64,000 nt of DNA from Garcia nutans (lineage: Eukaryota > Streptophyta > Magnoliopsida > Malpighiales > Euphorbiaceae): positions 434,001-498,000 of the forward strand of contig CANTUV010000015.1 in NCBI GenBank assembly GCA_947685225.1, written 5' to 3'. The stretch's first letter is position 1. Each line of letters opens with the position of its first letter. The notes below the pieces were generated by a model. The model had not been told where the DNA came from. It saw only the letters and a program-made list of their open reading frames with translations, and searched no databases. A program made the position numbers and the translations under genes. Of the stretch, positions 10,469-21,608 are shown one piece after another.

Positions 10469-11423
10469 ACAAACTCAAAGAAACAAGATTAGTAATAATC
10501 GAAATTCACTCAAGTGTTTAGAATTACCTCACTTTTCTTGTCTTCCTTGATTGCACTTCAGAACCAAGCTCACCAACCAATAATTGTCAAGTCGTTCAAG
10601 AAACTAGAACCTAAATCCTAGAACTAGATAGAAAACAAGACAAGTATCCGGAGGCAATGCAAGGTAATTTGCACTACACGATATAGAACCAAGTATCGAC
10701 ACAAGCAAATGATACTTAGCAATGTAATGGAATTAAAAGCTAGATAAAGAAATCAGAAACAATGAAGCCAATAAACAAGACAAATTTGGATATAATGAAT
10801 CAAAAACAACCCACACTTGGCAAGCTGCTTTATGGACCTAATCAATTCTACCCAAAATGCTAGCTTTTAGACTCTAATTCCCACCTATAACACTCAAATA
10901 ACATGAATATTAAGGTCTGATTTTAGAATTCCAAAAGCCCCTCAAAAGGCAAAAATTTTCGCCCAAAAATTTTATTACTTCTCACCCACCTAGATCTGAT
11001 CCTTAGCACCCAAATAGCAAGAATATCAAACATTTTTTTTTTGCTTCCTCTCACTATCCCCTTGATTCGGGACTTAATTTACTTCCAAGGACTTTTTGAA
11101 ATCTGGACTTAATTCGCAACCCCAGATTCACTCAATATCGAAATCAAACTTCAACACAAACTCTAGCTTTTGCTTTCTTTCAAGAACCCTAATTCTTGGT
11201 TTCGAAATTCTCCAAGAATCCCTTCCCTAGGTTTCGTTTTCACCCTAAGAATACCCTCCTTCAATTCAGCCTTGATCAGAATTGTTATATGGCTTTTTTT
11301 TGAAAATTAAAGACTAGACTCTCTAAGAACCCTAAAACGTAGAAATTTAAAAGACCTAAATTAACAAACCCTAGAAAGACAAAGTAGATAAAAATTACCT
11401 TGTAGCAAGGCTCTGATACCAAA
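10469..11423 (-). other. 5' untranslated leader of the chromovirus-type element
   Basis: About 950 bp between the PBS and the gag start. AT-rich, with no sizeable conserved open frame. It probably serves as transcript leader and packaging region. Small frames in it (for example near 11285) look like chance. Confidence 0.55.
11409..11421 (-). other. Primer-binding site, initiator-Met tRNA
   Basis: On the minus strand this reads TGGTATCAGAGCC, two bases inside the 5' LTR. It is the standard complement of the 3' end of plant initiator methionine tRNA and fixes the element's orientation. Confidence 0.9.
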
Positions 11424-12214
11424 TGAAGCGGACCCTTAGCAACGATGGCAGCAAACCCAACGTATAACAATGGTAGAGAACTCCTTGAAACTTGATAATC
11501 ACCTCCTAAGGAACCCAACGCCTATAAAGAGATGCGAACTCACTATGATTGAAGGATTTAGTTGGTAAGAAGAAGGAAAATGCCAAAACTCTTGTTGATA
11601 AGTAAACCTAATTCTTGATGCAAAGAAAGAATTAAAGAATCCACTCTAATCTCTCTCACACGAAAATTCACAAGAAGAACTTGTAGAAGAATTTGAAAGT
11701 TTTTATTAATTGTTGTCTATCATATTCGGCCTAATAGTGCCCTTAAATAAGGGTTACAAAATTCCTAATTGCATATGGAAAATTAAGACTAAAACATTCC
11801 TAATTGCATAAGGAAAACATTCCTAATTGCATAAGGAAAACAAAATCCTAATCCATTAAGGAAAATATAAAGTATGGAAACAACCAAACTAATTCCTTCA
11901 ACATAAGAAACGCCCCACACTATTTGGGCTGTCCATGGGCCTTAAATTACTTCCCAAGGCTTTATATGAACCCCCATAGACCTTTCTTGCACGTTGGACC
12001 TTTCTTTAGTTAGCCTTTAGCTTCCACACTAAGCATCATAATCAGCTTTGGTGTGCCTTCTTCAAGCTCTATCTCCATCTTCTTGAATGATAATTCTTGA
12101 AGCTCTTTGGAAATCTCTTCTTGAATATGCAAAGCCATACTAGCTTGATATCTCTTTGCCTTGCTCCTAGTGATTGGTCCACTTGCTAGCTTCAAGGGAT
12201 CCTTTCTTGCATCG
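11424..12214 (-). repeat. 5' LTR of the chromovirus-type element
   Basis: A 791-bp copy of the LTR at 4994-5783. It begins TGAAGCGGACCC and ends TTGCATCG, where the last base of the CA end has changed. It is followed by the target duplication AGATC and then by the resumed LINE frame. The copy of the integrase tail seen here (near 12010-12214) is the LTR duplicate of coding sequence, not a second gene. Confidence 0.93.
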
Positions 12215-14584
12215 AGATCTTTTGCCTTAATGCTTGATATGAGCAAGGCATATGATAGAGTAGAATGGGTGTTTTTGGAGAAGATCATGCAAAAAATGGG
12301 ATTTCTTACACTCTTTACTCAACTTGTTATGCCATGTGTTAATTCAGTCTCATATTCTTACCAAATTAATGGGCAAGTTAAAGGATATGTTAAGCCAAAA
12401 AGAGGCCTCCACCAGGGGGACCCTCTCTCTCCCTACTTATTTTTGTTATGTGCAGAAAGGTTGTCAGCTCTAATTAGGAAAGCTGAATACAATGGCAACA
12501 TACACGGAGTTAAAGCAAGTAGACGAAGTCCCCCAATTTCCCACCTATTCTTTGCATATGACAGCACGCTCTTTGCCCGAGCTTCAACAATGGAATGTGA
12601 ACATCTGAAATGTATCCTGGGCACTTATGAAGCTGATTCAGTTCAAAGCATCAACCTTGATAAATCTGATATCTCCTTTAGCTCCAATGTTCCAATAGAG
12701 ACAAGGGACAGGATTAAAAGTTGTATAACAGTGAATTAAGTGGAGCAATATACGAAGTACCATGATCTTCCAACCATGATAGGAAGATCCAAAAAAGAAA
12801 TCTTTGGCTATCTTAAAGAACGGATGTGGAAAAAACTAAAAGGATGGAAAGAAAGAGCTATATCTTCTGCTGGAAAGGAAATTCTAATCAAGGCAATAGC
12901 CCAAGCCATCCCACAATATATTATGAGTTGCTTCGCACTACCAACCACCTTTTGTGATGAGTTGAAACAAATGATTTGCAAATTCTAGTGGGAAAACAAC
13001 ACAAGTAAGAGACGAGTGCAATGGCTTAAATGGGAATCGCTTTGCTCATCAAAAAGGCAGGGATGATTGGGCCTTAGAAACTTGAGATCTTTTAATCAAG
13101 CCCTTCTAGTAAAACAAGCTTGGAGACTTATTAGTAATCATAAATCTCTTTGTGCTCAAGTTCTTAAGGCCAAATATTTTCCAAGATGTGATTTTTTAGA
13201 AAATCCCATTAGTTATCAATCGAGCTACTTCTGGAGAAGTATTTGGGGCTCAAGGAACTTACTTGATGCTGGAATTTGTTGGCGCATTGGCAATGGACAA
13301 TCAATCCACATTTGGAGACACAACTGGTTATATGGTCAAACATACCTAAAGCCTCTAGTATATAATGATAACCCTCCAACTCAAACAATTAATTACTTGA
13401 TTGATACTGAACATAGATGCTGGAAATGAGACCTGGTTCGCCAAAGCTTCCTGCCTTCCGAGGTAGAAATAATCCTCAACATTCCAATCAGCTTCAGACT
13501 ACCCAAGGACCAATTATTCTGGGTACATTCTAAATTAAGTATGTATACTGTCAAAACTGGATATTATGAGGCTGAAAAAAAAAAGACAAAAAGCTTCTCT
13601 ATGCTTAGCTTCTTCCTCAAACTATGACAATGACTTGTGGCAAATGGTATGGAAACTTACAGCCACTCCTAAAGTTAAACATTTCTTTTGGAGATTTGTT
13701 AAAAATATCTTACCTTGTGCTTCAAACTTGAAAACAAGAGGTATTGTTACAAATTTAACATGCTCCAAATGTGGCTACTTTGAGAAATCGAGTATCCATA
13801 TCTTGAAAGAATGCTTTGGGTTAAAGAAGTCCGAAAAGGTGCCCCTTGGCTTGTGCGGGTAGATAAAGTGATTGCTTTTGATGTAGGAGACTAGTGCAAA
13901 AAGATATCCAAGGCACTAGCCAAAACTGACTTTTAACTTTTTGTTATTTTATTATGGTGCATCTGGTTTGATAGAAACCAACTACAACATTGGAAAGAAG
14001 GCCTCCAAGTGAACATATTGATACAGCTAGCTCTTGATAGAAACATTGCTGTTGCTGCCCAATGCATCCCCCACAACAAGCGACCACAGGATCGAACGAA
14101 GGTGTGGCTTCCCCCACCGGTAAACTGCTATAAGATAAATGTCGATGCAGCAGTAAGGAAAGATATAGCTGGGTGTGGAATAATGATTCAAAATTGGAGA
14201 GGTCACATCCTTGTGTCAGCTGGCAGCCCACTGCCAAATTGTCCATCGATTTTTTATGTAGAAATGAAGGCTATACTACTTGGTCTCCAAATGGCAGCAG
14301 ACTGCGGCTTGGACAACCTCCAACTTGAATCTGATGCCGAGATGGTGATTCAAAGAATCTTGAACTAAGATACTTCAATGGATGTTTACAGTTTTCTCGT
14401 GGAAGACATCAGACAAATGGCAACCTCTTTTACTTATGTATCTTTCAAATTTACTCCTAGAGAAGCTAATGTCATTGCTCGTAAATTAGCCCAATGGTCT
14501 ATCTCTTTGAATGAGTTATGTGTTTTGAAAGAAAAGGTTCCTAGTCATATGGACCTTGATGTACTTTTGGACTCTATCTTTTGA
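12215..14584 (+). pseudogene. LINE ORF2 3' part: RT core, zinc finger, RNase H
   Basis: The RT continues at 12220 with LDMSKAYDRVEW (first catalytic Asp), GLHQGDPLSPYLF, and then FAYDSTLF around 12550, where the family has FADD: the first Asp of the catalytic pair is Tyr. Stops at 12737-12739 and 12986-12988 and later frame breaks follow. A zf-RVT region with the pattern CSKCGYF...HILKEC lies near 13757-13824. An RNase H domain, KINVDAAV...GCGIMIQNWRGH...ESDAEMV, lies at 14134-14350, with its tail to the stop at 14582-14584. Dead by several independent lesions. Confidence 0.85.
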
Positions 14585-14618
14585 TCAATACTACTCCTCG
14601 TTTCATAAAAAAAAAATT

Positions 14619-14811
14619 CAAGAACAAAAATTATTAAAATAATAAAGTCAAACAGACACGCACAATATATAAATGAATTATTAATTTAAAACATGGGCAT
14701 TAAGATAAGAAATTTTTTTTTAGACTTTTATAATATATTCATATTTTTAATTTTGTGATAGTGTGTTATCGATCCAAGCATTAATTTCTAACAGAAATTA
14801 ATTAATTTGTA
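14619..14811 (+). other. PSY intron 3, original 3' part with a broken acceptor
   Basis: A/T-rich intron end. The two bases in front of the first exon 4 codon (14810-14811) read TA, not AG. The nearest AGs are CTTTAG at 14819 and AACAG near 14793. The first shifts the frame into an early stop and the second reads a TAA within six codons. Confidence 0.75.
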
Positions 14812-15047
14812 ACCTTTAGAGACATGATAGAGGGAATGAGAATGGACACAAGGAAATGTCGATACAAGAATTTTGAAGAACTGTATCTTTATTTCTACTA
14901 TGTGGCTGGCACTGTTGGCCTGATGACAGTTCCAGTAATGGGAACAGCATCTGAATCTGCTCTTTCTGCTCAAACTATTTATAATTCAGCACTCTTCTTG
15001 GGTATTGGAAATCAACTTGCTAACATTCTCCGAGATGTTGGAGAGGA
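14812..15047 (+). pseudogene. PSY exon 4
   Basis: The exon is 236 bp if it starts at ACC 14812, which keeps the conserved exon size and frame. It encodes TFRDMIEGMRMDTRKCRYKN, where the family has PFRDM, so Pro is replaced by Thr. It then reads YYVAGTVGLMTVPVMG and GIGNQLANILRDVGE, and ends in phase 2 before donor GTAGGT. A Phe stands at YLYFYYVAG where Cys is usual. Only the acceptor is clearly broken; the coding part itself stays open. Confidence 0.85.
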
Positions 15048-15501
15048 GTAGGTTTTTTTTTTTCATTTTATTAGCAATTTCTTAAATACTATCATTTGGC
15101 TCACGATAGCTATTGTTGTTTTTGGTCTAAAATTAAGTATAAAATAATTTTTTGGTAAATAATAATTTATATTTACAAATTCTGATTGAAATTTTAAATC
15201 TATGATATAATTTATTTATAAAATATAAATTAAGAAATAGTTATTCATTAATATGAATATTAGCTATTCATATTAATGAATAGCTATTAAATCTATTAAG
15301 TCTATTATAATTATTAAAACCATATAATTTAAGCTGTGTTCGAGATTTGTTTTTTAGTTTTTTTAATGAATGGTAAAATGCTCATCTTTATTAGGGTGGA
15401 TGGCCCGAGTTATTAATTGTTATGCAGATTATTAAATTTTTTTTCACTAATATAACTATTGGTTTTTTTTTTAATGAATGTTGTTATGTTTTTTTTTTCA
15501 G
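15048..15501 (+). other. PSY intron 4
   Basis: The intron is 454 bp, with donor GTAGGT and a T-rich tract before acceptor TTTCAG. It contains a short inverted pair around 15254-15290 (ATATGAATATTAGCTATTCATAT). No coding. Confidence 0.75.
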
Positions 15502-15694
15502 TGCTGTAAGAGGGAGAGTTTATCTTCCACAAGATGAATTAGCACAATTTGGACTATGCGACAAAGATGTTTTTGCGAGAAAGGTCACAGATGGATGGAG
15601 AGAGTTCACGAAAGAGCAAATTACAAGAGCAAGACATTACTTGGATCTTGCAGAGGAGGGAGCCTCACAGCTACATAAGGCTAGTCGTTGGCCG
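15502..15694 (+). pseudogene. PSY exon 5: second Asp-rich motif junction
   Basis: The exon is 193 bp. Its first base completes the Asp of DVGED, the second metal-binding motif. It then encodes AVRGRVYLPQDELAQFGL and continues to ASRWP before donor GTATGT, phase 0. Val stands where the family usually has Arg or a similar residue before RGRVY. No stop or frameshift. Confidence 0.9.
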
Positions 15695-15864
15695 GTATGT
15701 TTTTAAATTTTCACATGCCCAAGTTTTCAATTTCTTGCTTAATTCATGAAAAACATATCCTCCATAAGTAACGTAAGAAAGCTTCTAAATCAAATGCAAA
15801 AAAGTATAATAGCAAGAGTAAATTGTTCTTATAGAAGCTGATTGCATTGATTTATGATTTGCAG

Positions 15865-15990
15865 GTACGGTCATGTTTAATGGTGTATAGGAAAATCTTA
15901 GATGCAATTGAGGATAATGATTATGACAACTTGACAAAGCGAGCCTATGTCGGAAAGACAAAGAAGCTTCTAACATTGCCATTAGCGTAC
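15865..15990 (+). pseudogene. PSY exon 6, part before the insertion
   Basis: Acceptor TTTGCAG. The exon encodes VRSCLMVYRKILDAIEDNDY and DNLTKRAYVGKTKKLLTLPLAY, the usual C-terminal block. It is cut after the Tyr codon TAC at 15988-15990 by the solo-LTR nest. Read into the insertion, the frame runs to a stop near 16120. The target duplication CGTAC is 15986-15990. Confidence 0.9.
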
Positions 15991-18926
15991 TGTCACATCC
16001 GTAAATTTAGAGATATAAAATTTTATATATACTCAATAAATATATCTAGAGTATATATAACATATACATATGATATATTAATTATATATATTAAATTAAT
16101 ACATTACATACTTAATATTTGATACACATATAAGGTACATTTGATGTGTATATAAAATACACATTACTTGTGCATATGTGTAATATTCCAAATTTTTGAA
16201 AAGTTCTAATTTTTAGAAATTTGATAAAACAAATTATAATTTAAATGGATAAATTAAATTAATGGTTTTAAATGAAAAATGAAGAAATTTTAAATAAAAA
16301 AGTGGAATATATATGTGATATATATGTAAAATATGTACAACATATATAAAAGTCAACACTTTTTAAAAGAGAAGTCAAAGTAAAAAGGTATTTTGGTAAT
16401 TAAATTTTAGAAATTTAAAATTAATAAAATAATTCAAAAATAAATAATTTGGATGGAAGATAATAAATATTTTGGTAATTAAATAAATAAATAATATATA
16501 TAAGGTTGAAAATGTGATTGGGAGGAAAGAGAAAATTATTATTTTTTCATCTTCTTCTTCTTCTTTCCTTCAAGGCCGAATTTCATGGCTTCAAGAGAGG
16601 GATTTGCTTTTTCCATACTTTAAAATTTGAAGGATTTCAAGTATTTAAAATGGATTTTTGGTGATTTCCACCAAAATTAGTAAGTTTTCAACTCTTTTCT
16701 TTGAATTCTATAGAAAATTAGATTATGTTGAGTTTGGAGTTTTGATGTAGTATGTTATAATTATTGAAATGGGTGTGTATGATATTATTTTAGGTAGTTA
16801 ACAATGATTTTAAGGTTGGATTAAAGAAATGATTGAATTTAAGTTGAGTTTGGTGAAGAGAGAGAATTTAGGATTATGAAACATTTGAGTTTTTGAAATC
16901 ATGAGTTTTAATTGTGCAAATTGGTTCCAAATGTGTTGTTTTGATGCATAAACAAGAATTTTCAAATCAAATGATGGATTTAGTTAAGTTTGGATAAAGT
17001 TTGAAGATGGTAGTACTGATTTAGGGTTTTGGAAAAGTGAATTTTCAAAGAATGACTAATTGTTTGATTTTAATGCTTAAATCATGTTATTTAATGATAT
17101 AACAGGTGGAAATAAGGTTGAAATAATAATTGGATTGAGTTGGAATGGAGATCCTTCAATGGTTAAGGTTATGCCATTTTAGGATTTTGAGGATAAGCAT
17201 GTGGTTAATTAATGTAATTGGTTTAAACATGCTAAAACATGTTTCTAATGATATTAATAAACTTAAAACACTAATTTAAATGGATTGATATGGTTTTTCA
17301 AAGTTAAAGTGAGGTGAAGCTTAATTTTGGGATTTGGTTTAAAGTGATGTTTAATTATGGTTTGATGTTGAGAATACCTTAGAATGCGATATTAAATGAT
17401 TATGTATGATCACATTTGGTATAGGCATTAAGGGAGGTTGATTTGCTTCATCCAAGTGGTAAAGAGCAAGTTGGAAGGATAGGATTGGAGGTTGTGTTAA
17501 GCTTGCTTTGGGTTGCTAGTGGAGGTATGTACAAACTTTAAATATATTGTTTATATTTGCATGACATTTGGGCTTAACACATTTTGGTTGAAAAATGTGT
17601 TAAGTTACTTGGTTCATTGATTGAGTATGAATAATGTGCTATGATATTTGTAATGTCATATATGTGTTAAATGCATTGTGAAAAGCCATTGATAATGGCT
17701 AAATTGTGTAGAATGTGAAATATGTATATATGTGAAAATACCTAAAGTAATTGGGTAATGTGTTGTGAATGTAAAAATGAGATATGTGGAATAATGAAAT
17801 TAATTGATATTGATAAAAATGAGAAAAATGAGAAAAATGAGAAAGATGTGAAAAATGAGAAAAAAAAATGAGAAAATAAGTCAATGTGCCTAGATTGAAT
17901 ATGTGACAATGAGAAAGAGATTAATAATGAGAAAAATGAATAAATGAAAAAAAAAAGTGAGAAAAAGATTATATAATAAGGCAATGTGCCTAGTTTGATC
18001 ATGAGAAAATGAGAAAAGTTTTGATAAAGGAATTATGAAAGAATTTGATAATGAGAAATATGAATAAATTGTGTGCCTAGTATGTTATTCAATTTTCAGA
18101 GTTCTGGGTTTGACGGCATGTCTATGATTGCCTACGGGCTAAACGCTGGAATGGTGAAAAGACTGGGTCGTAAGCCAGGCCAGCTAATAAATATGATGTT
18201 TTTGGGAAGAAAAGACTGGATCGTAAGCCTCAAAAACTGTAGCAGTCTAGCCGGGTTGAGGACCAAGATACTGGAGCCCAAGGGTCTAGCCGGGTTGAGG
18301 TCTAAGAGACTGGGGCTGTTACATTATCAATGGATATATTGCCTATGGGGCTAGACACATGGTGTCATTATGGACCAAAGCAGTAACTCTAAAATTTGAA
18401 TAGCATATTAAACCCTTTTTGGGCCCATGCTTGTCTTTGCTTTAATGTGAATTATGAATTGTGATACAATTAAGCAATATAATGGTATGAGTTGTGATTA
18501 TGAAATATTTGAAAAATATAAGAAAGTAAAATGATGTGACATTTATATGCATTGTGCATTGGCATTGCATTGAGCTTTATTATTATTATCAAAGTTTGTA
18601 CCACTAGGCTTCGGCTTAGCGCGATTGTAATTCGTCGCGCAGGTGTCATGGATGATTTGGTAGAGCCGGAGAGTTCTACTAGACCTGGTCAGGTCTAGGT
18701 TTATATTTATTAAACTTGAAGAGTTATTTTTGGGTACATCAAGATCAGAGCTAGTTGCCAGCATGTAGATATTTGATATTATAATGTATTTTGATATTAT
18801 ATATGTTATGATGTGTTTTTGGAAGTATATAATGTAAATTGTAAAGAATATTTTGAATAATTTGTTCAGATGAGATTTTATATGTGTTGTTAATTTATAT
18901 ATTTATATATAAGTATTTTGAGAAAA

Positions 18927-21565
18927 TGTAACACCCCGATACTCCATATAAATACTATACATATACCTTGTATACATACAGTAAGCATATAAAGTATAAG
19001 GATGTCACTTTTCGTTAGACTTTAAAAACCTTTAACTGAGTTCAAATCATATCTTTCATAAAGTATTTCTTTTAATGATCTTATAATTAAATATAATAAT
19101 AATCTTGTCTTTAACAAAACTTCATTTATACATATGAATACATTTTTGTAGTAAAATACAACATAATTAAATTATACATGTATGCAACACACTCTAGTTG
19201 GTCTCAGAACACACTTACCTTACTCGTGGCATACCGATTGACTTTTAGATCAACCACCTATTCACCTACGCGATTTACATAACCACGCTAAGCTAAAAAG
19301 CTTAGTAGTACAAAGAAATAATTTAAAATATACATTTCAAATAAATCATATTTCATATATTAACATCATGTATTACCATTTTCTTATCATATTTACCCTT
19401 TTTAATGCACTCTCTATATATTTCCACCATTCTCATAATATATATATATATATATATATACTCCTATACATCATTCCAACAAATCACAATTCAATGACTT
19501 AACAAAACCTTCATGAAATAATGCTCACAATTTCCACATCCATAAACATTTTACATATCATATTATGTTTTCATAAACTCATCATTCAACATAGCTTCTC
19601 AAGCCATTTTCACTTTCAATCATTTACTTATGTATTGTATATATCTCATTCCATGATTATCATCATATATCACATAATGTTATATTTCATTCCATAATTC
19701 ACATTAAAAACAAAGACATGCATGGGCCCACAAGACACTAATATGCCATTCAACTTTCAGAGTTAATGTTTTGGTTTAATTTTCTCATTTATCATTATCC
19801 CAACTAGGCTTCAAGGATTAGGTTCAACCAAGCTTCAAGGGGAACAAAGCATGCTAAGTATCAACCCAACTTGGCTTCAAGAACCAATCCAACCTAGCTT
19901 CAAGGGTTGTAACATCTCAATTAGGCTTCAAGGACTAGACCCAACCAAGCTTCAAGGGGAGTAAAACATGTTAAACTTCTACCCAACTTGGCTTCAAGGA
20001 TCAAGCCCAACCTAACTTCAAGAGATTGTTACTATAGGCATGCCACCAACAACAAACTCTGAAAATGGAATAACACATTAGCCACACAATTCATTTATTA
20101 TTTCATTATCAATTCCATTCTCAATTCTCATCATTATCTAGGCAAACATGCCCCACTTGTTTCAATTGAATCATCATAGCCAATCACAATGGCTTCACAT
20201 GTCATTTGAATTATATCTCAATTCACATTACAACACTTCATCATTCAAGTATACATAATCAATTTCATTGAACATATAGACAATATGTCCATTTATTTCA
20301 TTGCAATCACTATTACCAACCATAATGACATCACATTTCATCACTTCTCAAGGCACATTAATATAATTCATCAATAAAATATTTATCATAACCAATTGCA
20401 TTGCACATACCTTTTTGAATGATCACCATAGCTTTCACACTATACAATTAATAACATTAGTCACATTGTATTAACCATATAATAAATTACTTAACATTGT
20501 TGTAGGTCACAAAATCATATAAAAGAATGCATCTATGTAAGTTGTACTTACCTCAAGAACTACTCCCATTAATCTATACACTTCCTCTTCCAAGAGTTCT
20601 CACATTAGGTTAGTGCAACATAATCTCTTCCAAACCTAATCCAAAGATAATTACACCCATAAGAAGTAAGAATGATGACTGACTAGGGCAAACACAACAC
20701 ATGACACGCTCACCAACACGGGCGTGTTCCTGATCGTGCCCTAAACCAACAATACAGAAGCTTTGACACGCTCAGTAACACGGGCGTGTCACTCATTCTG
20801 CCTCACAGAAACATTGACACGCCCAACAACACGGGCGTGTTCATGACCGTGTCAATTACTTTTTCTCATAGTAGCTATGACACGCTCAGTAACATGGCCG
20901 TGTTAACGGTCGTGTCGCAAACATCCAACTCAGTACCATTGACACGCCCAACATTGTGGCTGTGTCACTGGCCGTGTCAGCCAAAAATCATGAATTCGAA
21001 CTCTCATCCATGAAAACACAAACACTTCAAAACTCATACTTCATCACCCTTAATCAACATCTTGGTTATATTCATCAATTACCTATCAATTTAACACTTA
21101 TATCACTTCAATATATCATAATAATAATCATTATATACACCACCATATATCAACTACTCAATTTCCCCAATTCATTCATATGAAACCCTTACTCAATAAT
21201 TTCAACAATTCATCATCATCCTCACAATTAACCATATTATCTCATAATTAACCATATTATCATCATCTAAATACCAATTCCACACATATATATATTTCAA
21301 TCTTTCATTATCATCATCATCACACATCAATCATATCAAATCCAAACTCAAAAAATAGAAATCAATACAAGGAAATGAATACTTACTTGACTATTATGTC
21401 AAATCTTCAATAACCATCTTCAATTCTCTCAAAACCCATAAGAATTTGGTGTATATGTAGATAAAATCACCTCTCTTTCTCCTATCCCTCTTTCTCTTTC
21501 TCTCTCTCTCGTCCAAGAAGAAGAAGAAGATGAAAAGAAGATTTTTTCTTCTTTTTCTCATGCTT

Positions 21566-21608
<43 letters not shown>

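Larger units (their letters stand above)
4994..12214 (-). mobile_element. Ty3/gypsy chromovirus-type LTR retrotransposon, complete but mutated
   Basis: A 7.2-kb element on the minus strand, inserted in the LINE. Both LTRs, PBS, PPT, gag, protease, RT, RNase H and integrase are present in the gypsy order. The target duplication is AGATC at 4989-4993 and 12215-12219. RT wording (KTAFKTKYGLYEWLVMPFGL, YFDD) and the lack of a recognisable chromodomain place it closest, in my reading, to the CRM/Galadriel part of the chromoviruses; Reina is less likely. The polyprotein is split by several stops and frameshifts, so it is not autonomous now. The LTRs carry visible differences, so it is not a very recent insertion. 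Confidence 0.93.
3660..14618 (+). mobile_element. L1-type LINE, 5'-truncated, split by an LTR element
   Basis: A decayed non-LTR retrotransposon in the sense strand of PSY intron 3. It keeps only the end of the endonuclease, then reverse transcriptase, a zinc-finger (zf-RVT) region and a C-terminal RNase H, the order found in plant L1-clade ORF2. The 3' end is an A run at about 14609-14618, just after the last stop (14582-14584). The 5' boundary near 3660 falls within the endonuclease, so this is a typical 5'-truncated copy; I could not find a convincing target duplication. The LTR retrotransposon at 4994-12214 interrupts it inside the RT domain, and the reading frame resumes exactly after the duplicated AGATC. 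Confidence 0.85.

Noticed and set aside
12010..12288. A second small gene similar to the integrase tail
   Set aside because: It is the 5' LTR copy of the integrase tail that is encoded in the 3' LTR.
14819..14830. Alternative acceptor CTTTAG for PSY exon 4
   Set aside because: Using it shifts the frame and meets a stop within the exon; it also breaks the conserved 236-bp exon size.
20786..21183. Overlapping open frames in LTR B
   Set aside because: They run through the GACACGC/GCGTGTC tandem repeats; the periodic wording comes from the repeat units.
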